Positions 58,128 to 64,000 of a stretch of 64,000 bases of DNA are shown here, piece by piece. A program made the position numbers and the translations under genes. The DNA is from Paracoccus sp. DMF-8. Lineage in GTDB: Bacteria; Pseudomonadota; Alphaproteobacteria; Rhodobacterales; Rhodobacteraceae. The stretch's first letter is position 1, and each line of letters opens with the position of its first letter. Location of the stretch: assembly GCF_029309835.1 (NCBI RefSeq), contig NZ_JARJHL010000010.1:744001-808000 (forward strand). Reading direction: 5' to 3'. The notes under the pieces are model-generated. The model saw only the letters and a list, made by a program, of their open reading frames with translations. It searched no databases and was not told the origin of the DNA.

Positions 58128-58601
58128 ATGAAACTCTCACCCAATGACCGTGCCTGGTTCGACAAGGTGCTGCGCGCCATTGCCGCCGCAGAGGCAGGCC
58201 CGTCCGAGGCAGACCTCGCGCTGGCGCCGGTCCTGTCCGACTGGAAAGCGGCGATTTCGCCCGGCGGGCATGTGATGCTTTGGGGCGAAGTGGCTGACCA
58301 TCCGCTTCTTGGCCATGCAAGCATCACCACCTCGCAGCTGATCGCCATCGATCCCGAGGCCGGCTGGGCACGAACCGCATCGCGCTGGTATCGGCTGGGC
58401 CGGTCCATTGACGCCCTTGAGGCAGAATTGGCTGAATCCATGAACGGAAAGGCGAAGCTTGCCGGTTCCATCAACTTTACCCTTCCCGGATTCATGAACG
58501 TGGACGATCCCGCGCTTCTGGCGCAGCTGTTGGCCGAATATATCACGCGGGTGCGCGAGATCGACGCGGCGGACCGGGCCGCCTCCGGACGGGAGGAGTG
58601 A
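58128..58601 (+). CDS. Island protein of unknown function (possibly DUF6634)
   Basis: A 157-residue soluble protein. A helical N-terminus (SPNDRAWFDKVLRAIAAAEAG) is followed by a beta-rich middle (AISPGGHVMLWGEVADHPLLGH, TTSQLIAIDPEAGWARTASRWYRLG) and a helical end. It resembles proteins labelled DUF6634 in Rhodobacterales islands; I cannot confirm this. The leader GGAGAATATCCATG matches those of the AAA gene and its duplicate. It heads a run of genes with one-base or overlapping junctions up to 60961. Confidence 0.65.
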   Translation: MKLSPNDRAWFDKVLRAIAAAEAGPSEADLALAPVLSDWKAAISPGGHVMLWGEVADHPLLGHASITTSQLIAIDPEAGWARTASRWYRLGRSIDALEAELAESMNGKAKLAGSINFTLPGFMNVDDPALLAQLLAEYITRVREIDAADRAASGREE

Positions 58602-58602
58602 C

Positions 58603-59421
58603 ATGCATTGGTTCACCGCCGATCCGCATTACAGCCATGACCGGATCATCGGCTTCTGCAGCCGTCCGTTCCCGGACGTAGCCGCGATGAATGCCCGCCT
58701 GCTGGCCGAGTGCCGGGCCCGGGTTGGGCCCGATGATGATCTGTGGATCCTGGGGGATTTCACCGCGGGACGATCCACCGACGCCCAACGGCGCGAGGTG
58801 CGGGGCATCTTCCATGCGTTGCCGGGCCGTCGGCACCTGATCCGCGGCAATCACGATGAAAACTGGGTCTGCGATCTGCCGTGGGATAGCGTAAGTGAGA
58901 CCGCCGATATCGTCATCAATAAGAGGCGGCTGTTTCTCTGCCACTATCCGATGATCACCTGGCCCGGTGCGCGGCATCAAGGTTTGCAACTGTTCGGTCA
59001 TGTGCATCAGAACTGGCGAGGGTCGCGTAATTCCGTGAACGTCGGCGTCGACGTCTGGGATTTCCGGCCGGTCACGCTGCCGGAGATCGAGGCCCGGGCA
59101 GCCAGGCTCCCGGTCAATGCACACTGGGATCAGGTCGAACCGGGCCGCGCCTGGCCGACGGAACTTTGCGCGGGCTGCGGCGCGATCCTGGATCCGGCGC
59201 TTGTCTTCGGGCATGCGGCGGTGCGGGATGGCCGTATCGTCATTGCCCGGACCGGCGAGGTGATCGTCGCCATAGGGGACCGGATTCGTGAATGGCTGCC
59301 GGAGGGCCGGCATGTCTGCCCGGAATGCATCGGCGGCTATCTTTCGGTCGGGGAGGTCGCGCTGCCCGTCGGGTTTACCTTTGACGAGATGCGGAACCGG
59401 GCCGTTCCCAGGGGGAAATAG
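58603..59421 (+). CDS. Metallophosphoesterase (island copy 2) with C-terminal zinc-ribbon-like domain
   Basis: A 272-residue protein. The N-terminal phosphoesterase (about residues 1-165) shows FTADPHYSHDRII, ILGDFTAG, IRGNHDEN, LCHYPM and LFGHVHQNW. The C-terminal 90 residues carry two paired cysteine sets, CAGCG and CPECIGG, with an intervening beta segment, suggesting a bound zinc. This phage-type phosphoesterase differs from the one at 56063, so the island has two distinct enzymes. GGGAGGAG precedes the ATG. One base separates it from the previous gene. The substrate is unknown. Confidence 0.82.
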   Translation: MHWFTADPHYSHDRIIGFCSRPFPDVAAMNARLLAECRARVGPDDDLWILGDFTAGRSTDAQRREVRGIFHALPGRRHLIRGNHDENWVCDLPWDSVSETADIVINKRRLFLCHYPMITWPGARHQGLQLFGHVHQNWRGSRNSVNVGVDVWDFRPVTLPEIEARAARLPVNAHWDQVEPGRAWPTELCAGCGAILDPALVFGHAAVRDGRIVIARTGEVIVAIGDRIREWLPEGRHVCPECIGGYLSVGEVALPVGFTFDEMRNRAVPRGK

Positions 59422-59422
59422 A

Positions 59423-59830
59423 ATGCCACTGAGAGATTCCTCCCACAAAGCCAGCGTCGAGCACCGCCTCCGCGCCAGCATCAACCTGATCGATGCGTCG
59501 CAGGCCTGCGCGCTGTTGCACGTCGAAACGGCTGACCCGGAAGGCGTCATCCAGACCATGGCCCGCGATGGTGCCGTCATAACTCTGGCTCAGAACGGCA
59601 GGATCATGTCGCCGCTGTTCCAGTTCGATACCGCGAACGGCCGTATCTTTGATGTCGTCCGTGACATCCTGAGGCTCAGGCCGACCCGCATCAGCAACCT
59701 TCGACTCTGCTACTGGCTGACCCGCTCCCATGTCGATTTCGGCTGCGCGCCCGCCGACCAGTTCGGGAAAGAGGACGCAGCAATCCTCGCTGCATTCGGG
59801 CGATATATCGAGCCTGAGCGTCATGGGTGA
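59423..59830 (+). CDS. Small protein resembling the MbcA/ParS/Xre toxin-binding domain
   Basis: A 135-residue protein. The centre and end fit the DUF2384 pattern: an N-terminal recognition region (ALLHVETADPEGVIQTMARDG), MSPLFQFDTANGRIFDVVRDI (compare the usual PAWQFD...G...V..VL), then LRLCYWLTRSHVDFG and an acidic-Ala tail. DUF2384 proteins are antitoxins for RES-type toxins or ParS-like factors. No RES or MbcT gene is adjacent, so an antitoxin role is doubtful. It sits one base after the phosphoesterase gene and overlaps the next. Confidence 0.5.
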   Translation: MPLRDSSHKASVEHRLRASINLIDASQACALLHVETADPEGVIQTMARDGAVITLAQNGRIMSPLFQFDTANGRIFDVVRDILRLRPTRISNLRLCYWLTRSHVDFGCAPADQFGKEDAAILAAFGRYIEPERHG

Positions 59831-60026
59831 CTTTGACAAGGATGGTAAGCCCGGAATCACGATGCGTGGGATGGTCAATCTGAATGGCCTTCCGGAAGCC
59901 GCCAGGGCCAGGGCGGAGCTGGAGATGATGCACCGCCGCGCCCAGAGGGGCGATCCCGAGGCCGCCCTTTATATCCTGAATCATATCGTTCCGGACGTTC
60001 CCCCAGACGAGGAGGACCAGAAATGA
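59823..60026 (+). CDS. Small island protein of unknown function
   Basis: A 67-residue protein: a polar N-terminus with ITMRGMVNLNGLPEAARARA, a helical middle (ARAELEMMHRRAQRGDPEAAL) and an acidic end (DVPPDEEDQK). It overlaps the preceding gene by eight bases and the following one by four (ATGA), which supports translation. A start at ATG 59862 is possible. No family recognised. Confidence 0.55.
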   Translation: MGDFDKDGKPGITMRGMVNLNGLPEAARARAELEMMHRRAQRGDPEAALYILNHIVPDVPPDEEDQK

Positions 60027-60961
60027 GCAATGATCAAAACCCGCCGGTCTGGACCAGCCCGGTGATCCGCTTCATCAAGGACAACCTTCCGGTCCTCGAT
60101 CCTCGCGGCGAGGAATGGGACCATATGTGCGCCACCGCTTACCAGTTCGCTTGCGAGGCGCTGATCGCCCTCGGCCAGGCCGAGGAAACCGGGCGCGGCG
60201 CAAGGCCGCTGACCCATCCCCGGCTGCCGGAGGTCCTGCCCCGGTGGGACGATATCTGCGTCACCGTCCTCAGCCTCGCCAGTCAATGCGGGCTGCTTTC
60301 TTACAGATTGCCTGACGGCCGCAGATCCCCCGCAGCCGCGGCGTGGTGGGGTCGACGCGAGGGCGAAATCATGCCGCCGCCGAACATCATGGCCGCGCAT
60401 GGGCTTGGCGGCGCCCATGCCGCGCCGGAGGTGCTGCCGGTGCTGCGCGCGCTTGGCCTGGTCGAATTCGGCCAGTGGGCCGAAGCTGCAGAACTGGTGC
60501 TCTGGCGCAAGGAGCCGCAGGAGTGGGGCCTCGACATCACAACCGATCTGCGCTTCGGCGCCGCGGTGGACCGGGCCGTCAACGAGATGCCAGCGGACAT
60601 CCGCCGCGAGCTGGATCGGCTGGTGAGTATCACCGAGGCGGACGTGACCGAGGGGTTGATCCGGCGCGAGGCATATCAGGAGGAGTTGTGTGCCGAACTT
60701 GGCGCGAACCGGGTGATCTGTCAGCGGCTGACCCGGAAATCCGTGCGTCAGGGGCTGGTTTTCCTGCGCATCCATGATCTGGACTGGCTATTTTTCTCGA
60801 GTTGGCGGCTGCCGGATGGCTGGCTCTCCCCGCCCGCGCGGAAACGGGCGATGGAGATCTTCCACGACCGCCTCGCAATCCCGATGCGCAGGGCCGTCGT
60901 CACGCGGCTATACCCGGACCGGCCGGAGTTTTCGGGGAAAGGCTTACCCCTCAATCAGTGA
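60023..60961 (+). CDS. Island protein of unknown function, 312 residues
   Basis: A soluble protein without signal peptide or membrane segment. Trp-rich helical stretches occur (WTSPVIRFIKDNLPVL, ATAYQFACEALIALGQAEETG, AAELVLWRKEPQEWGLDI). The C-terminal half is basic, with a possible helix-turn-helix (LIRREAYQEELCAELGANRV, RLTRKSVRQGLVF). It is coupled by ATGA to the small gene before it and closes the plus-strand run. No named family. Intact frame and steady codon use suggest it is expressed. Confidence 0.65.
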   Translation: MSNDQNPPVWTSPVIRFIKDNLPVLDPRGEEWDHMCATAYQFACEALIALGQAEETGRGARPLTHPRLPEVLPRWDDICVTVLSLASQCGLLSYRLPDGRRSPAAAAWWGRREGEIMPPPNIMAAHGLGGAHAAPEVLPVLRALGLVEFGQWAEAAELVLWRKEPQEWGLDITTDLRFGAAVDRAVNEMPADIRRELDRLVSITEADVTEGLIRREAYQEELCAELGANRVICQRLTRKSVRQGLVFLRIHDLDWLFFSSWRLPDGWLSPPARKRAMEIFHDRLAIPMRRAVVTRLYPDRPEFSGKGLPLNQ

Positions 60962-60978
60962 TGACCATCTCAGCAGCC

Positions 60979-61219
60979 TTAGTGCTGGAACCGAGCGTCG
61001 CTGTAAATTCGGGGCGCGTCGCCAAGCATCCTCCGATGATTATCAGGATTGGTCGTTTGCACATCAGCGATCTGTGCTATGCGACCTTCCGGGTCGGAGC
61101 GCCATTCTCCAACGTAGTAGCGCCCTTCCAGCCAAGCCCGCTCCAAAAGCTTGGCAAGCCCCAACTCTCCCCGCTCAAACCAAGTGCGACCGGGCCGAGA
61201 GGGTAGCGTCCGAGGACGT
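60979..61219 (-). pseudogene. C-terminal half of a JAB/MPN-type peptidase gene, cut by an IS remnant, catalytic histidines lost
   Basis: On the minus strand this reads GRTWFERGELGLAKLLERAW and LEGRYYVGEWRSDPEG, which aligns with the JAB/MPN core normally read as YYxGEWHSHPxG. Both zinc-binding histidines are replaced (HSHP becomes RSDP). It ends at TAA 60979-60981. The N-terminal half is on the other side of the IS256 remnant at 61654-61870. JAB proteins of this type process ubiquitin-like or nucleotidyltransferase tags in CBASS-like defence systems. Dead on two counts. Confidence 0.6.
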
Positions 61220-61653
61220 GGTGTAATTTCATCGGCGCTGCCGGTGTAATCCGGGGTGGCCATCGAGGTGGAGTTTCGACACTTCAACCACGGATCTTAC
61301 GGAGACCCCGATAACCAAACCCACCATGGACCTGCCCATGGACCTGCCCGAGCTTTTGGCAAAGCATGATCAGGGCGATTTTCTACGCGGCATTGCCGAG
61401 GCCGTCCTGCAGTTGATCATGGAAAGCGATGTCGACGGCCTGATCGGCGCTGGTCGGCACGAGCGCAGCGGTGAACGGACATGCGCCTGATCGGCGCCGT
61501 GCTCTTCGAGCAAAACGACGAATGGCAGACAGCCAGCCGCTACATGATGGTCGAAGCCTTCGCCCAGATCGACAAGGAAGAGATCGACCCCATCCGCAAC
61601 ATCACCACAAAGGCCGCCTGATCATGACCTCAGGCCATCCCGGAATTTACACC
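61220..61653 (+). mobile_element. IS256-family remnant with internal deletion
   Basis: Inverted ends GGTGTAATTTC (61220-61230) and GGAATTTACACC (61642-61653) are supported by a longer inner match, GGTGTAATCCGGGGTGGCC (61243) against GGCCATCCCGGAATTTACACC (61633). Inside are the transposase N-terminus (ATG 61326; LAKHDQGDFLRGIAEAVLQL, ESDVDGLIGAGRHERSGER) and then, in another frame, the last 46 codons (MRLIGAVLFEQNDEWQTASR to TGA 61621). All of the DDE core is missing, so it cannot move itself. It interrupts a JAB-type gene. No clean target duplication is visible. Confidence 0.8.
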
Positions 61654-61870
61654 ACCTTGACGGACGTGACCGCCGAGAGTCCGGCGGCTCATCACTGATA
61701 GCCTCAATCCGGGCGCTGTTTCGATCTTCCGAATAGTGCCCAATTAGGATGCCGCCCATTTCACGATGGGGTCGGCTTCGAGAAAGGCTGGCCATCATTT
61801 TCTGCGCGTTGACTGAAACGACGACATTTGCTTCATCGTGAAATGTGAAGTGTTGATCGGTGTCAACCAT
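61654..61870 (-). pseudogene. N-terminal half of the IS-split JAB/MPN-type gene
   Basis: ATG 61870 opens MVDTDQHFTFHDEANVVVSV, and the JAB glutamate region appears as HREMGGILIGHYSEDRN, followed by AISDEPPDSR before the IS256 end. The Glu-Met-Gly-Gly core matches the start of JAMM metallopeptidases. The rest continues beyond the IS at 61219-60979. The ATG lies two bases after the stop of an upstream partial frame, as in an operon. Confidence 0.6.
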
Positions 61871-61872
61871 GC

Positions 61873-62107
61873 TCAAGCTCGATCGTCCTTGAAATAATAG
61901 ATGCCGCACCCCTCAGGCGTGCCCGCTATCTGGTCCAGCACGAACCTGGCGCCCATTCCGGCCCAGATCTGGATATCGACCGCATCTGCCGGAAATACCA
62001 GATGCCAGCAGCCGATCCTCTTGATCCGCTCATCAAGTTTCTCGGGCCAGCACCACTGGGCATCGCTGCCACGATCACCACCTGAAAGGTTGTTCAGACC
62101 GGATTGA
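61873..62107 (-). pseudogene. C-terminal fragment of a possible ThiF/E1-like protein
   Basis: On the minus strand an open frame without a start codon reads WPEKLDERIKRIGCWHLVFP, then DIQIWAGMGARFVLDQIAGT and YYFKDDRA before TGA 61873-61875. The helix with an Ala-Arg-x-x-Leu-Asp-x-Ile-x-Gly pattern resembles the last helix of ThiF/E1-type adenylating enzymes, which commonly precede JAB genes in CBASS-like and ubiquitin-like operons. The similarity is weak and the N-terminal part is missing. Stretch 62108-62305 beyond it holds only a 37-codon frame (MLQLKSVPLNSKGYKIPDHG) that I do not recognise. Confidence 0.35.
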
Positions 62108-62305
62108 ATAGAATACTCAACTTTCGGCCTATAACACCTGCCGTTCCGCCATGATCCGGGATCTTATAGCCCTTGCTGTTCAGCGGCACACTTTTCAACT
62201 GGAGCATCCCAGCGACCCAGATCGGAATTCACTGCGGATTCGGCTTACGCCGATCCCGAACCCGCTGTAGCACCGGCGGCATGTCGCCCACGCCACCGGC
62301 AAAGA

Positions 62306-63643
62306 TTAGGCGAGCATCGCCATCAGGATCAGCGCCAAGGCAACCGTAATTCCGCCGCCGATCCGCGTGGCGATCTGGGCAAACGGCATCAGCATCATCC
62401 GGTTCGAAGCCGAAAGAATGGCAATGTCGCCTGCCCCGCCCATGCCGCTATGGGTGCTGCTGACGATCGCCGCTTCGATCGGATACAGGTTCACCAGACG
62501 CGCCGTGAAATAGCCCGAGGCGGTCATCGTCACCACCGTCACCACAATGGTGATCAGGTTCGCGGGCGCAAAGCCTTCGATCAGCTTTTCCCACGGCGTC
62601 AGCACGATCCCGAAGGCGAACAGCATTGGATAGGCGATGGCGGTCAGACAGAACTTGTAAACGGTATAGGAACCCGATTGCAGACGCGGGGTGATACCGT
62701 GGAACAGCTTCATCGCCACCGCCAGCGCCAACATCACGACAGGCGCAGGAAACGCGAACAACTGCTGCGCCAAGGCGCCGGTCAGATACAGCGTTACTGC
62801 GATCATGCCCGCCGCGGCGATGTTCTGGACATTACCATCAGTCTTCATCTCGGTCCCAGCCAATAGGTCATCGTGGCCGCCCGGCTGCAGCTTGCCGTTG
62901 CCGGTCAGATCCGGCCTGCGCCGGGCCAACGAACTGAGTGCCCCGGCGCAAATGATCGCGGTCAGGTTGCCGACCAGAATTGCGGGCATGACCCGCGCCA
63001 GAACTTCACCCTGATCCATGCCGGTGATGCCGTGATAGCCGACCGAAAGCGGGATCGCGCCCTCCCCCACGCCTCCTGCCATGATCGGCGCGACAACGAA
63101 GAAGAACGTGTCCCAGGTGCCCAGTCCCAGCAAGGTTCCGACAAGCGTTCCTACCGCCGCCGCGCAGACCGAGCCGACGGCAAGCGGCACGAAAATCTTC
63201 ATGAAGCCCTTGATCAGCGTTGTCCGCTCCATGCTGAGGATCGATCCGACGATGACTGCCGCTATGAAGATGTAAAGCACGCCGGTGGATTTGAAGAAGG
63301 TCTCGACCACCGAGGTCATTTGTTCGGGAATCCAGCCGCGCCAGGCCAGATAGGAGGGCACGAAGGTCACGACGACCGCAGCGCCGCCGATATTACGCAC
63401 CACCGGAAGCCGCTTGCCGATCTCGCCCAACGTGAAGGCGAAGGCGGCCATGATCCCGATGACAAAGGCAATGTCGCCCTTGATCTTGCCCATATATGTG
63501 AAGCTTACCAGCACGATCAGCAAAAGCACATAGATCGGCAAGGGAATGATCCCCAGATCATAGTCCATCAGCCGTGCCCAAAGGCTCTTGCGATCGGTTT
63601 CGATCTTGGGGACGGCAGCCCCCGGCAGTTCTGTAGAGGTCAT
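62306..63643 (-). CDS. 2-hydroxycarboxylate transporter (CitS/MaeN-type sodium symporter)
   Basis: A 445-residue membrane carrier with about 11 helices. The two re-entrant GGXG motifs of the 2HCT family are present: MAGGVGEGAIPLSVGYHG (about residues 190-207) and MGGAGDIAILSASNRMMLM near the C-terminus (about 412-430), with the family Arg in the latter region. Members take up citrate, malate or lactate with Na+ or H+. It lies 38 bases downstream of an amidohydrolase gene on the same strand, suggesting import of a carboxylate for breakdown. The exact substrate is unknown. Confidence 0.92.
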   Translation of the reverse strand: MTSTELPGAAVPKIETDRKSLWARLMDYDLGIIPLPIYVLLLIVLVSFTYMGKIKGDIAFVIGIMAAFAFTLGEIGKRLPVVRNIGGAAVVVTFVPSYLAWRGWIPEQMTSVVETFFKSTGVLYIFIAAVIVGSILSMERTTLIKGFMKIFVPLAVGSVCAAAVGTLVGTLLGLGTWDTFFFVVAPIMAGGVGEGAIPLSVGYHGITGMDQGEVLARVMPAILVGNLTAIICAGALSSLARRRPDLTGNGKLQPGGHDDLLAGTEMKTDGNVQNIAAAGMIAVTLYLTGALAQQLFAFPAPVVMLALAVAMKLFHGITPRLQSGSYTVYKFCLTAIAYPMLFAFGIVLTPWEKLIEGFAPANLITIVVTVVTMTASGYFTARLVNLYPIEAAIVSSTHSGMGGAGDIAILSASNRMMLMPFAQIATRIGGGITVALALILMAMLA

Positions 63644-63681
63644 GGAGATGACACCTCCCCCTTGTCATGGATTACTGAAAT

Positions 63682-64000
63682 TCAGGAAAAATCGAACAAT
63701 CGCGCGGGATTGTCCGAGATGATGGCGGCAAAGCCCGCCGGATCCGCCACCCAACTGCGAAGACGTTCGAGATCGACGGCACTGTCGATCTGGCGGAACG
63801 GCTCAATCTGAGGATGATTGTGGCCGCCCCGGTCCTTGCCGCCACCTGTATGCGGCCAGTCCGAAGCCCAGACCATACGCTGCGGCGCAGCTTCGATCAT
63901 CGCCTCGGCTACAGGCTGCAGTTCGGAATAGTCGGGCGAAGAGCAGCCGGTGCGATATGGAGCTGAAAGCTTGACCCAGATATTGCCGCCGCGCAACGCG
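63682..64000 (-). CDS. Amidohydrolase-family protein, C-terminal part (partial)
   Basis: The gene runs off the right edge. The visible 105 residues include NIWVKLSAPYRTG, RMVWASDWPHTGGG (strand 8 with the metal-site Asp) and DNPARLFDFS at the stop. These fit the amidohydrolase-2/2-pyrone-4,6-dicarboxylate lactonase group of TIM-barrel hydrolases. With the 2-hydroxycarboxylate carrier next to it, a role in aromatic-derived or tricarboxylic acid use is plausible. Confidence 0.85.
   Translation of the reverse strand, partial: ALRGGNIWVKLSAPYRTGCSSPDYSELQPVAEAMIEAAPQRMVWASDWPHTGGGKDRGGHNHPQIEPFRQIDSAVDLERLRSWVADPAGFAAIISDNPARLFDFS

Noticed and set aside
61853..61866. FNR-like word TTGATCGGTGTCAA
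   Set aside because: It lies inside the coding part of the decayed JAB gene with no promoter nearby; probably chance.
52801..62305. CRISPR array or phage integrase in the island
   Set aside because: No regularly spaced direct repeats and no tyrosine or serine recombinase gene were found.

Overview
The window comes from a high-GC alphaproteobacterium of the family Rhodobacteraceae, most likely Paracoccus. The evidence is the C4-pathway 5-aminolevulinate synthase with an FNR-type box in front of it, the seven-iron ferredoxin, CarD, the infA-maf-RNase E/G-yacG order, the TniQ-bearing island and overall protein similarity as judged by eye. Nothing here identifies the species.

Layout. 1-7 kb: release factor RF2, penicillin-binding protein 1A and a periplasmic amidase (cell wall and translation), followed by two badly damaged genes, an aminotransferase and a DsbA-like oxidoreductase that has lost its CXXC region. 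7-22.5 kb: core genes for isoprenoids (ispG), a RodZ-like protein, hemA, an M20 dipeptidase, a PEP-mutase/isocitrate-lyase family enzyme, carD, fdxA, an S4 RNA-binding protein, a Suv3-like helicase, a TPR protein, an SCP-2 lipid carrier, an alpha/beta hydrolase, an M3 oligopeptidase and a GNAT enzyme. 22.6-29 kb: an acyl-CoA ligase and an RND efflux adaptor and pump. 29-37 kb: a run of overlapping signalling genes, namely a NarX-type kinase with its LuxR-type regulator, an ScfR-like regulator, a lone receiver, a tiny membrane protein, a symporter-histidine kinase fusion and a FliM-like SpoA protein. 37-39.3 kb: infA, maf, an RNase E/G protein, yacG and tRNA-Phe. 39.6-43.6 kb: a FecI/FecR/TonB-receptor iron module. 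43.7-52.8 kb: folC, accD, cardiolipin synthase, phhB, hypothetical genes, a CinA-type molybdopterin-binding protein, map, a LacI regulator and tRNA-Arg(CCT).

From 52.8 to about 62.3 kb is a genomic island inserted just past tRNA-Arg. It holds a transposon-end-like repeat cluster, a TniQ/TnsD-like protein without its transposase partners, and a decayed duplicate of an AAA+ gene. A compact plus-strand gene set follows: two calcineurin-like phosphoesterases, a Lon-like AAA+ ATPase, an MbcA/ParS-like protein and several unknowns. The island ends with a dead JAB/MPN peptidase gene, cut by an IS256 remnant and preceded by a possible ThiF-like tail. After the island come a CitS-type carboxylate symporter and the end of an amidohydrolase gene.

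Many otherwise well-conserved housekeeping genes carry single-base frame breaks. Nine of the insertions lie inside or within two bases of the tetranucleotide AGCT, so most of these breaks look like context-dependent sequence error rather than biology. In contrast, the DsbA deletion, the IS-split JAB gene and the duplicated AAA fragment look like real decay. An intergenic 22-24-bp repeat related to CTTCTTTGTTTTCCAAATACCCC occurs eight times in the core segments and was not seen in the island.
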